Source of the DNA: Aquirhabdus sp. | Lineage (GTDB): Bacteria > Pseudomonadota > Gammaproteobacteria > Pseudomonadales > Moraxellaceae | Direction of reading: 5' to 3' | NCBI GenBank assembly: GCA_030149815.1 | Contig: JASLHI010000024.1 | Location: forward strand, 1-31,406 | DNA length: 31,406 nucleotides | The notes under the pieces: model-generated | Databases searched by the model: none | Seen by the model: the letters and a program-made list of their open reading frames with translations, nothing else | What the model was told of the DNA's origin: nothing | In this document: positions 8,694 to 17,116 of the stretch, piece by piece | Layout: every line of letters begins with the position of its first letter | Position numbering within the stretch: position 1 is the stretch's first letter | Position numbers and translations under genes: made by a program

Positions 8694-9770
8694 ATGCGTG
8701 CTTTTAATTTCTGTGCTGGTCCTGCCGCGCTTCCTACGGCTGTTCTCAATCGTGCCCAAACTGAACTTCCAGATTGGCATGGCACAGGCATGTCCATCAT
8801 GGAAATGAGTCATCGCAGTGATGATTTTGTCGGTGTGGCTGAGAAAGCAGAAGCTGATCTGCGTAAGCTACTCAACATTCCGTCGAACTATAAAGTTTTG
8901 TTTGTACAAGGCGGCGCATCGTTGCAATTCTCAGCGGTGCCTTTGAATTTGCTGGGTGCTGGACAAACTGCAGACTATATCGACACAGGTATCTGGGCGG
9001 ATAAAGCGATTGCTGAGGCACGTCGTTATGGCAATGTTAATGTTGCTGCATCGAGCAAAGCTGATCACTTCCGTCATGTGCCAGCACAAAGCGAATGGCA
9101 ACTGACCAAAGGCGCAGCTTATGTACATTACACGCCAAACGAAACGATTGGTGGTTTGCAGTACGACTTCATTCCAGAAGTTGAAGCGCCGCTGGTTGCA
9201 GACTTTTCATCTTCAATTTTGTCTGAGCCACTTGATGTTTCTAAGTTCGGTTTGATCTATGCGGGTGCGCAAAAGAACATTGGTCCTGCAGGATTGACAT
9301 TGGTTATCGTGCGTGATGATTTGCTTGGTCATGCACAGCCGATTACGCCAAGTCTGCTTGATTATGCGCAACAGGGCAAAAATGGCTCAATGATCAATAC
9401 GCCACCAACATTTGGTTGGTATTTGGCAGGTTTGGTGTTTGAGTGGTTGCTTGAGCAAGGTGGTCTCACTGCGATTCAGAAACTTAATCAAGAAAAAGCT
9501 GCAGCCTTGTATGGCTACATTGATCAAAGCGGCTTCTACGCCAATCCGATCAAAAAAGAAAATCGTTCAATCATGAACGTGCCATTTACGCTTGCAGATG
9601 CTTCGCTTGAGAAGGCATTCCTTGCAGAAAGTACAGCAGCAGGTTTGTTGAACTTGGCGGGTCATCGCTCAGTTGGCGGTATGCGAGCAAGTTTGTATAA
9701 CGCAGTACCGCTTGAGGCGGTTCATGCGTTGGTTGCATTTATGCAAGACTTTGCAAAACGTCACGGTTGA
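8694..9770 (+). CDS. serC: Phosphoserine aminotransferase
   Basis: A PLP enzyme that converts 3-phosphohydroxypyruvate and glutamate to phosphoserine in serine biosynthesis. It also acts on the analogous intermediate of pyridoxal phosphate synthesis. The 358 residues match the family. The N-terminus FNFCAGPAALP and the phosphate-binding FVQGGASLQF are present. AGAQKNIGPAG carries the Schiff-base lysine at 194. Near the C-terminus, GHRSVGGMRASLYNA is the conserved substrate-contacting block. The ATG has an AAGGA ribosome site. It stands alone here, with no aroA, pheA or gyrA neighbour as in some relatives. Confidence 0.97.
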   Translation: MRAFNFCAGPAALPTAVLNRAQTELPDWHGTGMSIMEMSHRSDDFVGVAEKAEADLRKLLNIPSNYKVLFVQGGASLQFSAVPLNLLGAGQTADYIDTGIWADKAIAEARRYGNVNVAASSKADHFRHVPAQSEWQLTKGAAYVHYTPNETIGGLQYDFIPEVEAPLVADFSSSILSEPLDVSKFGLIYAGAQKNIGPAGLTLVIVRDDLLGHAQPITPSLLDYAQQGKNGSMINTPPTFGWYLAGLVFEWLLEQGGLTAIQKLNQEKAAALYGYIDQSGFYANPIKKENRSIMNVPFTLADASLEKAFLAESTAAGLLNLAGHRSVGGMRASLYNAVPLEAVHALVAFMQDFAKRHG

Positions 9771-9782
9771 GTTGTGAGAGTA

Positions 9783-9848
9783 GTAGGATGGGCTTTTAGC
9801 CCATCTTTACTTCCAATTCATAATTTTGATGGGCTAAATTTATCCTAC
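9783..9848. repeat. REPIN-like inverted pair of REP sequences
   Basis: The left unit reads GTAG, then GATGGGC-TTTTA-GCCCATC (9783-9805). The right unit is inverted, reading GTAG and then a degenerate stem ending GCCCATC on the minus strand (9848 down to 9828). Outer arms GTAGGAT/ATCCTAC and inner arms GATGGGCT/AGCCCATC allow a nested hairpin. The tag plus seven-base stem matches the layout of the hairpins around the RAYT gene at 20 kb. It could act as a weak terminator for serC but has no T tract. Confidence 0.65.
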
Positions 9849-9879
9849 AAAAACGAATAATTAATAAGAGAATAATTCT

Positions 9880-10278
9880 ATGTATACAGGTGGTTGTCTT
9901 TGTGGCGGTATCCAATTTTCAATTCACGCAGAACTTGCCCCGATTCAGATTTGTCATTGTTCGCAATGTCGTAAGGCGCAAGGTACGGCATTTGCGACAA
10001 ATACGCCTGTATCGACTGATCATTTTGAGATGAAAAGCGGTGCAGAACTTCTCACAGAATATGAATCTTCACCAGGCAAAAGACGTTTCTTTTGTCGTCA
10101 GTGTGGTTCGCCGATTTACAGTAGTCGAGATTCGTTGCCGAATGTGATTCGGATTCGTGCGGGTTTGTTGGATGAGCCGTTAAAAGTGAAACCTGCATTT
10201 CATTTTTATACGGCATCGAAATGTAGTTGGTGGGAAATTAATGATGATTTGCCTCAGTTTGAAGAAGGTGTGAAATAG
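9880..10278 (+). CDS. GFA-domain zinc protein (glutathione-dependent formaldehyde-activating enzyme family)
   Basis: A 132-residue single-domain protein with the seven zinc-ligand cysteines of the family. They are C6 and C8 (GGCLCGG), C25, C27 and C30 (CHCSQC), and C72 and C75 (FFCRQCGSP). The best-known member adds glutathione to formaldehyde, but most members are uncharacterised and that activity should not be assumed. There is no formaldehyde dehydrogenase gene nearby. It follows the REPIN-like element by about 30 bases and has only a modest GAGA-type ribosome site. Confidence 0.85.
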   Translation: MYTGGCLCGGIQFSIHAELAPIQICHCSQCRKAQGTAFATNTPVSTDHFEMKSGAELLTEYESSPGKRRFFCRQCGSPIYSSRDSLPNVIRIRAGLLDEPLKVKPAFHFYTASKCSWWEINDDLPQFEEGVK

Positions 10279-10349
10279 CTTAATTCGTAGGGGTACCTTA
10301 TTCTTGCTTTAATTCTGGTAAACAAAATAATTAGGTAGGAGGAAGGGTT

Positions 10350-10940
10350 TTGGAACCATATAGATTGCCTAAGTTACCTTTTAGAGTTTCAGTTATCGGT
10401 ACGGTTTTATGGATCATTGTTTATCTATTTTGCTCTGCAAACAATAACGTACTTAGAGGGGTTGATCATTTCATTGATCCGATAGTGGATCTTCTCAAAT
10501 TTGTAGATATTCCTTTAACGCACCCTTTTATGATTAGTCATAGTGAAGCTTTTTCTGATCATTTCTTAAAAAATTTAATAGGAAGTACTATTTATATTAT
10601 TATCTTTATTAATTTTTATTATTTTCTGGTAGTAGTTCGAGATGCTAAGGAAATATTTTCTGTGCAGAGAACTTTAGAAACAATAGAAAATGGAATAAAG
10701 AAACTAGGTAGGGATTCTAGTATTAAGGGATTGAACAATGGCTTAATTGTTTTCTTAATCGTTTGTCCAATATTCACGATGTTATTTTTGAACGGCATAA
10801 ATGGATGGTTTATTTATATAGTTAAGGATAAATTTGTCGTTTTTATGATCGCTACTTTCTTTTTCTTCCTTCCTAGTATTATGTTGATACAGTGTTATTT
10901 TGCAGTTGTTCAATTAGTATATGTTTTGCGTCTTTTATAA
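10350..10940 (+). CDS. Orphan multi-pass membrane protein
   Basis: I do not recognise this 196-residue protein. It starts at TTG behind a very strong ribosome site (AGGAGG at 10337-10342, seven-base spacing), which supports the unusual start. Hydrophobic segments lie at about 14-30, 77-96, 129-150 and 160-195, separated by a short charged loop around 97-125 with ERTLETIENGIKKL-like amphipathic character (residues include QRTLETIENGIKKLG). Four to five membrane passes are likely. Base composition is clearly more AT-rich than the flanking genes. The gene lies between the REPIN-like element and a REP copy, so it looks accessory or recently acquired. No function can be offered. Confidence 0.65.
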   Translation: MEPYRLPKLPFRVSVIGTVLWIIVYLFCSANNNVLRGVDHFIDPIVDLLKFVDIPLTHPFMISHSEAFSDHFLKNLIGSTIYIIIFINFYYFLVVVRDAKEIFSVQRTLETIENGIKKLGRDSSIKGLNNGLIVFLIVCPIFTMLFLNGINGWFIYIVKDKFVVFMIATFFFFLPSIMLIQCYFAVVQLVYVLRLL

Positions 10941-10957
10941 AATAAATTAAGTCAGTA

Positions 10958-10982
10958 CAAGGGTGCGCATTGCACACCCTTG
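10958..10982 (+). repeat. REP-like hairpin, diverged copy
   Basis: CAAG then GGTGCGC-ATT-GCACACC (10958-10978), within the longer stem CAAGGGTG/CACCCTTG ending at 10982. It matches the two hairpins flanking the RAYT gene at 20 kb except for one stem base and the tag. No T tract follows, so it is not an obvious terminator. Confidence 0.65.
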
Positions 10983-11059
10983 TCCAGAGATTAACTCCAC
11001 TCATTCTACTTTACTTGCTATGCTCTGATCATTTAGAAAATTCAGAACATTGACGTCCT

Positions 11060-12904
11060 ATGCTGTATGCCTATTTTGAAAAGCTGATTGATCAATTCCG
11101 TGAAGTGCCTGATGAGATGCCACCGCAGGGATTGGTGGCGTTTTATCTGCATTTTTTGCGTCAAGTTTGGCCCGTTTTTATCATGGTGTTGATTGTCGGC
11201 TTAGGTTTGACACTCATTGAAGTATCGCTATTTAGCTTCCTCGGCAAAATCATCGATATGGCACAGACGACATCGCCGAAGGTCTTTTTTCAGCAGCATC
11301 AGTCGATGCTGTTGTGGATGGCATTTGTGGCATTGATATTGCGTCCAATTTTTAGATTTTCGCGTAACGTCTTGGTTTCACAATCCATTATTCCTAGCTT
11401 TACCAATCTGATTCGTTGGCAAAGTCATGTCTATGTACTGAAACAAAATCTCAGTTTTTTCCAAAATGATTTTGCAGGTCGTATCGCCAACCGCGTGATA
11501 CAGGTTGGACCTGCACTGCGTGATTCAACAGTGCAAATGACCGATGCGATTTGGCATGTGCTGATTTATACGGGCAGCGCGCTGTATCTGTTTGGTCATG
11601 CCGATTGGCATTTGATGTTGCCGTTATTGGTTTGGCTGGCTTTGTACATTTACGGGATGATTTATTTTGTGCCGAAACTCAGAGTTCGCTCGGTTGAGGC
11701 ATCGAGTGCGCGCTCCCAACTCATGGGACGCATCGTGGATGGCTATACCAATATCAGTACCTTGAAGTTATTTGCCCAAAGCAAAGATGAGGAGAACTAC
11801 GCCCGTGATAGCGCAACGGAACTGACACGACGTGTGCAGGAGATGATGCGTATTATCACTAGCATGGATAGTTTGCTGACGTTGATGAATAGCATGTTGA
11901 TTGTCGTGACGATTGGCTTGGCATTGTGGCTGTGGAGTATGAGTAAAGTCACATTAGGCGATGTGGCTCTTGCGGCAGGTTTGGTGATTCGGATTAACGA
12001 GTTGTCATCGTGGATCATGTGGGTACTGAATGGCATGGCAGATAACGTCGGGCAGGTGCAAGATGCCATGAAAAGCATTGCCAAGCCGCGTGGTTTATCT
12101 GATGCGCCTGATGCGGAATTGTTACAGGTAACGCACGGTAATATTGATATTCAGAATATTTCATTTAACTATGCAAAGAGCCACGATCATTCACCGAGTG
12201 TTTTGAGTCACTTAAATCTGAACATTCGAGCAGGCGAGAAGATTGGTTTGGTTGGGCCTTCTGGTGCTGGGAAATCGACATTAGTCAGTTTGTTGCTGCG
12301 ATTATATGATCTTGAAAGTGGTGAGATTCTGATCGATGGGCAGAATATCGCACAAGTGACCCAAGATAGTCTGCGCTCAAAAATTGGTTTGGTGACTCAG
12401 GATACCTCATTGCTCCATCGTTCGATTCGTGACAATTTGCTATATGGCAAGCCAGATGCCAGTGATGCGGAAGTCGAGTTGGCTGTTCAGCAGGCACGCG
12501 CAGATGTGTTTATTCCTGATCTGGAAGATGGCGAAGGGCGACATGGTTACGAAGCACATGTTGGGGAGCGTGGCGTGAAGTTGTCAGGTGGTCAGCGTCA
12601 GCGCATTGCAATTGCACGAGTGTTGCTCAAGAACGCGCCGATTTTGATTTTGGATGAAGCGACATCAGCACTCGACTCGGAAGTTGAGGCCGCGATTCAA
12701 GATAGCTTGGAAGTGCTGATGCAAGGTAAAACTGTGATTGCGATTGCCCATCGTCTATCCACGATTGCGCGGATGGATCGACTGGTGGTGTTGGATCAAG
12801 GACAGATTATCGAGATGGGTACACATGCTGAACTGCTGGTGAAAGGTGGATTGTATGCACGGTTGTGGAGGCATCAAACAGGTGGTTTTGTTGGCGTAGG
12901 GTAG
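11060..12904 (+). CDS. ABC exporter, fused permease and ATPase
   Basis: A 614-residue half-transporter expected to work as a homodimer in the inner membrane. The N-terminal type I exporter domain (about 30-330) has six hydrophobic helices. The ATPase has Walker A GPSGAGKST (399-407), Q-loop VTQDTSLLH, signature LSGGQ (508-512), Walker B ILILDEA (528-534) and the switch histidine at 564 in AHRLSTI. Overall form is MsbA- or multidrug-like, but no lpxK follows, so it is not assigned as msbA. The substrate is unknown. The ribosome site before the ATG is weak. The gene stands alone, 115 bases before creB. Confidence 0.88.
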   Translation: MLYAYFEKLIDQFREVPDEMPPQGLVAFYLHFLRQVWPVFIMVLIVGLGLTLIEVSLFSFLGKIIDMAQTTSPKVFFQQHQSMLLWMAFVALILRPIFRFSRNVLVSQSIIPSFTNLIRWQSHVYVLKQNLSFFQNDFAGRIANRVIQVGPALRDSTVQMTDAIWHVLIYTGSALYLFGHADWHLMLPLLVWLALYIYGMIYFVPKLRVRSVEASSARSQLMGRIVDGYTNISTLKLFAQSKDEENYARDSATELTRRVQEMMRIITSMDSLLTLMNSMLIVVTIGLALWLWSMSKVTLGDVALAAGLVIRINELSSWIMWVLNGMADNVGQVQDAMKSIAKPRGLSDAPDAELLQVTHGNIDIQNISFNYAKSHDHSPSVLSHLNLNIRAGEKIGLVGPSGAGKSTLVSLLLRLYDLESGEILIDGQNIAQVTQDSLRSKIGLVTQDTSLLHRSIRDNLLYGKPDASDAEVELAVQQARADVFIPDLEDGEGRHGYEAHVGERGVKLSGGQRQRIAIARVLLKNAPILILDEATSALDSEVEAAIQDSLEVLMQGKTVIAIAHRLSTIARMDRLVVLDQGQIIEMGTHAELLVKGGLYARLWRHQTGGFVGVG

Positions 12905-13019
12905 CTTTTTTATGTGAAGCGTCTCCATAAACACTCCACATAAAAATCATTGAGCTTGCTGGACTTTATCGTTCAATTGTTTTAATAATAGAACGACTTA
13001 ATTCCATTCCCTTTTTCTT

Positions 13020-13784
13020 ATGAGTACTGTCATCAATACAATTCCGAGCAAGCAGATTTTGCTTGTTGAAGATGATCCAGCAATCGCAGAACCCATGATT
13101 TATGCATTGGAACGTGAAGGTTGGAACGTGCATTGGGTGACGTTGGCGGCTCAAGCCTTAGAGCGGCTTACGGCGGCGCCACATGATTTTATTATTCTCG
13201 ATGTCGGCTTGCCTGATATGGATGGTTTTGATTTATGTCGGGCGATTCGGAAGCAATGGACAACGCCTTTGTTGTTTTTAACCGCACGTAGTGAAGAAAT
13301 TGAGCGCATTATTGGTCTAGAAATTGGTGCGGATGATTACTGTGCTAAGCCATTTAGTCCTCGGGAAATTATTTCTAGAATCAAAGTGATTTGGCGGCGA
13401 GTGAATGCACAAGATGTGCAGCAAAATTCTGCTGAGAATCGACCTGAAACTCCTGACACTATAGAGAGATCGAATGAGTCTGAGCACGTCATTGCTTGGG
13501 GCGATTGGGAGCTTAACCTGCTAACGTTTCATGTAACTTATTGCGGCACAGCACTTAATCTGACAAGGTATGAATTACGCTTGCTTGAGGTGTTACTCAA
13601 ACAACCTGAGCGGGTCTGGAGTCGAGGGCAGTTAATGCAGGCCGCTTGGGAACATCCTGATCATAGTTTAGAACGTACGATTGATAGCCATATCAAAACG
13701 TTACGCCAAAAACTGCGCATGGTTCATCCGATTGATCCAATACAGACTCATCGTGGATTGGGGTATAGTTTGAGTCGGTCATAG
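13020..13784 (+). CDS. creB: Response regulator CreB, OmpR family
   Basis: A 254-residue regulator with an N-terminal receiver domain and a C-terminal winged helix. The acidic pocket is VEDDPA, the phospho-acceptor is D61 in ILDVGLPDMDG, and the conserved lysine is in CAKPFSPRE. The block TARSEEIERIIGLEIGADDY closely recalls CreB. A linker at about 125-155 is longer than usual. The DNA-binding domain (about 160-254) ends with the wing DSHIKTLRQKLR...THRGLGYSL. There is no clear ribosome site before the ATG, so the transcript may be leaderless or start very close. It is followed after 40 bases by the sensor gene creC. In other bacteria CreB controls creD and beta-lactam-related genes. Confidence 0.88.
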   Translation: MSTVINTIPSKQILLVEDDPAIAEPMIYALEREGWNVHWVTLAAQALERLTAAPHDFIILDVGLPDMDGFDLCRAIRKQWTTPLLFLTARSEEIERIIGLEIGADDYCAKPFSPREIISRIKVIWRRVNAQDVQQNSAENRPETPDTIERSNESEHVIAWGDWELNLLTFHVTYCGTALNLTRYELRLLEVLLKQPERVWSRGQLMQAAWEHPDHSLERTIDSHIKTLRQKLRMVHPIDPIQTHRGLGYSLSRS

Positions 13785-13824
13785 CGTTTTTATTCCTCAT
13801 TCTTCTGATGCGTAGAGAGAGTGC

Positions 13825-15339
13825 ATGTCGATTTTTTTAAGAATTTGGTTTGCCTTTGCTATCGTTTTACTGGCGGGAAGCTTTTTTACTTTCAATGCAC
13901 TACAACATCAGATCAAGCCGAGTGTGCGTCAAGTCGTCGAAGAAACACTTGCAGACAATGCCAATATTATCGCCAGTTTAATTGCGCCAGATGTTGCAAA
14001 TCAGACGATTAAGACTCCTGAATTTCATCAGAAAATCATTCAAATTCTGGGCCGAAAAATCGGTGCAAAAATCTGGAATCAACAAAAGAATTTCGTTAAT
14101 CAACAGCTTTATATTACGGATGCGCATGGGATTGTTTTATATGATTCGCAAGGCCTAGCCACGGGTCAGGATTATTCGCGTTGGAATGATGTTTATCTGA
14201 CTTTGCATGGTCGTTACGGGGTGCGTTCAACGCGTACTGATCCCAATGATTCAAGCACATCGACAATGTATGTGGCTGCGCCAATCATCTGGAATGGGCA
14301 GTTGATCGGAGTGCTTTCATTAGCTAAACCTGGAGTGTCGGTTCAGCCTTATATCGATCTTGCCCAACGTGAAATGGCGATTCAAGCACTTTGGATTGTC
14401 GCGTTGTCGCTTATCGTCAGTGGCATGGTTGCGTGGTGGCTGCGGCATAGTATTGAACAGGTTCGACGTTTTGCTCTGCGATTAACGCCAGCCAATTCAC
14501 TGGGTGAAACGAGTGAACATTCGATTCAAGCAATTTCGCCAATTCATGATGCCATGATTAAGCCCTTACATTTTTGGGCTGCGCGTGAATTGAATGAACT
14601 GACTCAGGCGATTGACCAGATGCATGAGGCACTTGCTGGCAAGGCGTATGTCGAGAATTATGTGCATACATTGACTCATGAATTGAAAAGCCCTTTGACT
14701 GCGATTGCAGCCAGTGCGGAGTTGCTACATGATGATTTGCCCACACCAGATCGCGAACGTTTTACGCAGAATATCATTGAGCAAACAGAGCGCTTGCAGA
14801 ATCTGATTGAGCGATTATTGCTATTGGCAAAGCTTGAAAAACAACAAGATCATCATGGGCAACCCCTTGAGAAAAAAACGATAGCTGTTGCCAGTCAGAT
14901 CAATCAATTATTGGAAGAGCGTCGTGCGGTATTGAAGAGCCGTCAGTTGCATATCGAACTGAATATTCCAAATGAGTGTACAGTCCAAGCAGAACCATTT
15001 TGGTTTAATCAGGCGCTAGGCAATATTCTCGATAATGCCTTTGATTTCACGCCACAAGGTGGACGTATCACGATTCGTTGTACTCAGATTTTGAATGAAA
15101 TGAATGATCATCAACAAAAGAATCGCATCAAGATTCAGATTGAAAATGAAGGTGGAGCGATTCCTGATTATGCGCTACCTCAGATTTTTGATCGTTATTT
15201 TTCTCTACCTAGACCCGAAAGCGGGCGTAAAAGTACAGGCATCGGACTCACGCTGGTGCGTGAAGTGATGGCATTACATCAAGGACAAGTTCAAGTCGAA
15301 AATATCGAAGGCGGTGTGCGAGTGAGCCTCATGTTTTAG
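13825..15339 (+). CDS. creC: Sensor histidine kinase CreC
   Basis: A 504-residue inner-membrane kinase. The first membrane helix is at about 7-25 and the second at about 187-206. Between them is a periplasmic sensor domain with PAS/Cache-like features (YITDAHGIVLYDSQG). A HAMP-like linker follows. The dimerisation box is YVHTLTHELKSPLTAIAAS with phospho-acceptor H285. The ATPase domain has the N box NILDNAFDFTP and G boxes ending STGIGLTLVREVM. It forms a unit with creB upstream and creD downstream. In enterobacteria CreC responds to growth conditions, and in pseudomonads the system responds to inhibition of PBP4; the signal here is unknown. Confidence 0.88.
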   Translation: MSIFLRIWFAFAIVLLAGSFFTFNALQHQIKPSVRQVVEETLADNANIIASLIAPDVANQTIKTPEFHQKIIQILGRKIGAKIWNQQKNFVNQQLYITDAHGIVLYDSQGLATGQDYSRWNDVYLTLHGRYGVRSTRTDPNDSSTSTMYVAAPIIWNGQLIGVLSLAKPGVSVQPYIDLAQREMAIQALWIVALSLIVSGMVAWWLRHSIEQVRRFALRLTPANSLGETSEHSIQAISPIHDAMIKPLHFWAARELNELTQAIDQMHEALAGKAYVENYVHTLTHELKSPLTAIAASAELLHDDLPTPDRERFTQNIIEQTERLQNLIERLLLLAKLEKQQDHHGQPLEKKTIAVASQINQLLEERRAVLKSRQLHIELNIPNECTVQAEPFWFNQALGNILDNAFDFTPQGGRITIRCTQILNEMNDHQQKNRIKIQIENEGGAIPDYALPQIFDRYFSLPRPESGRKSTGIGLTLVREVMALHQGQVQVENIEGGVRVSLMF

Positions 15340-15350
15340 AACATGTTGAG

Positions 15351-15416
15351 TTCACATGAAATCCATCTTCATTTCACATCAGCTCCATCGGCATTCCATT
15401 CCAAAGTCACACAATA
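15351..15416 (+). promoter_or_regulatory. Array of six 11-bp phased CreB half-sites before creD
   Basis: Six consecutive 11-base units start at 15351, 15362, 15373, 15384, 15395 and 15406. Their first five bases are TTCAC, TCCAT, TTCAC, TCCAT, TCCAT and GTCAC, fitting T-[TC]-C-A-[CT]. The known CreB site in E. coli (cre tag) is TTCAC-N6-TTCAC, which has the same 11-base period. The array lies in the creC-creD gap and ends about 30 bases before the creD ribosome site, where an activator array is expected. The exact -10 element is not clear. Confidence 0.75.
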
Positions 15417-15448
15417 AACTCTCAAATTAAAAAAGGGGAGTATGAAAA

Positions 15449-16807
15449 GTGACTCGATTATTCACGTCAAAATTTGCAGTGATTGGTTTTTTAACCTTAT
15501 TGTTTCTGATGGCATTGACGATGTTATCGAATCTCGTCAGTGAACGACAAAGCTACAATGAGAGCGTACTCAAAGGAATCGGTCAGGATTATGTCAACCG
15601 ACAAAGCGTGTTGACACCTTTTATTGTGATTCCGACCACAAACTCTCAGGCTTGCGGTAGTGATTTGAAAAAAACCTGTGTCTTCACGAAAGATATCATC
15701 ATTAGTCCAAGTCATTCATCGTGGACACATCAATTAAAAGTCAGTGATGAGAATTTTAGGCGTGGCATTTATAAGGCGAGAACTTACGTTGATGCCGTTG
15801 CGATAAAAGGGAGTTTTGTGATTCCAAATCAGCCCATGGTTGCAGCCAATAATCAGACGATTAATCAGACTATTCATTGGGACAAAGCAACCATTCGTTT
15901 AAGTATTTCTGATTTACGTGGTTTGACCAATCAGCCCGTGATGACACTGAATCAGCAAAAGGTTGTATTTAATTTTCCTACAGATGGTCGTGCTGACCGA
16001 TTAGCAATGACGTTTACTGAAGCGCCTATTGAGCTAAATCCACAAACCCAAAATTTAAATTTTGATCTTAATTTTGAATTAAATGGCATGAGTAGCTTGG
16101 AAGTAATTCCGGTGGGACGTGATATGTCGATGAGTGTCGATGCAAATTGGGCTCATCCTAGTTTTTATGGTGCATCTTTACCTCAGAAGAAATTTCAAGA
16201 CCATGGTTTTAATGCTACTTGGCAGAACACCTATGTCGCCAATCAAAATGCTGAACGCCTCAATGCTTGTTTAAGCAACGGTAATAAAACAGCATGTGAT
16301 CTTCTGAAAAATGCAGAAAATAGTGCATTTGCCGTGAAGTTTATCAATGCTGTCGATACATACACCATGTCAGATCGAACGATCAAATATGGATTGCTCT
16401 TTCTGATGATTACCTTTGGCGCATTCTTCTTGTTTGAGGTGCTGAAGAAATTACGTATTCACCCGATGCAATATACTTTGGTTGCCGCTGCACTCGGTGT
16501 TTTTTATCTCTTGTTACTGTCATTCAGTGAGCATGTTAGTTTTGCGGTGGCATACATTGGATCGAGTGCTGCATGTGTCTTATTGATCAGTTTTTACGTG
16601 TATCACGTGCTGAAAGGGCTTGGGCGAACACTTTTACTTACTACAATTTTATCCGTGATGTATGCATCGATGTATGTGATCTTGCAGTCAGAAGATCTCA
16701 CCTTGATCTTAGGTTCAGTTCTTATCTTCGTATTGATCGCAGTCATGATGTTCCTGACTCGAAACGTCGATTGGTATGAGTTATCCACTTCATCGAAAAA
16801 TCCTTAA
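15449..16807 (+). CDS. creD: Inner-membrane protein CreD
   Basis: A 452-residue membrane protein and the usual output gene of the CreBC system. The N-terminal helix (about 9-29) is followed by RQSYNESVLKGIGQDYVNRQ, a CreD-like opening block. A large periplasmic region runs to about 305, and at least five closely spaced helices follow to the C-terminus. Length is close to E. coli CreD (450). It starts at GTG with a good AAGGGGAG ribosome site (15431-15440). An ATG seven bases earlier is out of frame. The phased CreB half-sites just upstream suggest strong CreB control. CreD's biochemical role is unresolved; loss or overproduction alters envelope stress and beta-lactam phenotypes in other species. 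Confidence 0.88.
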   Translation: MTRLFTSKFAVIGFLTLLFLMALTMLSNLVSERQSYNESVLKGIGQDYVNRQSVLTPFIVIPTTNSQACGSDLKKTCVFTKDIIISPSHSSWTHQLKVSDENFRRGIYKARTYVDAVAIKGSFVIPNQPMVAANNQTINQTIHWDKATIRLSISDLRGLTNQPVMTLNQQKVVFNFPTDGRADRLAMTFTEAPIELNPQTQNLNFDLNFELNGMSSLEVIPVGRDMSMSVDANWAHPSFYGASLPQKKFQDHGFNATWQNTYVANQNAERLNACLSNGNKTACDLLKNAENSAFAVKFINAVDTYTMSDRTIKYGLLFLMITFGAFFLFEVLKKLRIHPMQYTLVAAALGVFYLLLLSFSEHVSFAVAYIGSSAACVLLISFYVYHVLKGLGRTLLLTTILSVMYASMYVILQSEDLTLILGSVLIFVLIAVMMFLTRNVDWYELSTSSKNP

Positions 16808-16891
16808 CCGAGCCAACTCACCATTTCTGAGCTTTGGAGTGGATAGTTTTAATGGCTGAAAATATCCATCAAAAGCACCATGGAGGTCATC

Positions 16892-17089
16892 ATGAATGCT
16901 CAATTCAAAGGTATATGTGCTGATCAGGTTATTCCTATGGTCAGAAAAGCTGATTTGTTGCAACAGTATCGAGAAAACAAACAAGCATTTCTAAATTTGG
17001 GGAGTGTTTTGATTGATGAAGCCAATGGCATACTCTTTATTTTTAATGCCAATAGCGAGCTGATTAGAATCGCAAAAATTCAGATTTAG
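16892..17089 (+). CDS. Small orphan protein
   Basis: Not recognised. A 65-residue soluble protein (MNAQFKGICADQ to IAKIQI) with no signal peptide or membrane helix. The start at 16892 is chosen over an in-frame ATG at 16880 because the latter overlaps the strong GGAGGT ribosome site (16882-16887). The second half (about 38-62) alternates hydrophobic residues in a way that suggests beta strands. It lies 84 bases after creD on the same strand and converges on the DUF1311 gene. It might be read from the creD promoter, but nothing ties it to the Cre system. Confidence 0.55.
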   Translation: MNAQFKGICADQVIPMVRKADLLQQYRENKQAFLNLGSVLIDEANGILFIFNANSELIRIAKIQI

Positions 17090-17116
17090 ATTCTGAGGCA
17101 ATCTGCTTGGTTAATC

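Noticed and set aside
10297..10307. GTAGGGGTACC, resembling a REP tag
   Set aside because: There is no matching seven-base stem beyond the small GGTACC palindrome, so it is likely chance.
12907..12946. Inverted repeat TTTTTATGTG/CACATAAAAA after the ABC exporter
   Set aside because: The stem is AT-rich with a 20-base loop and no T tract on the plus strand, so it is not a convincing terminator.
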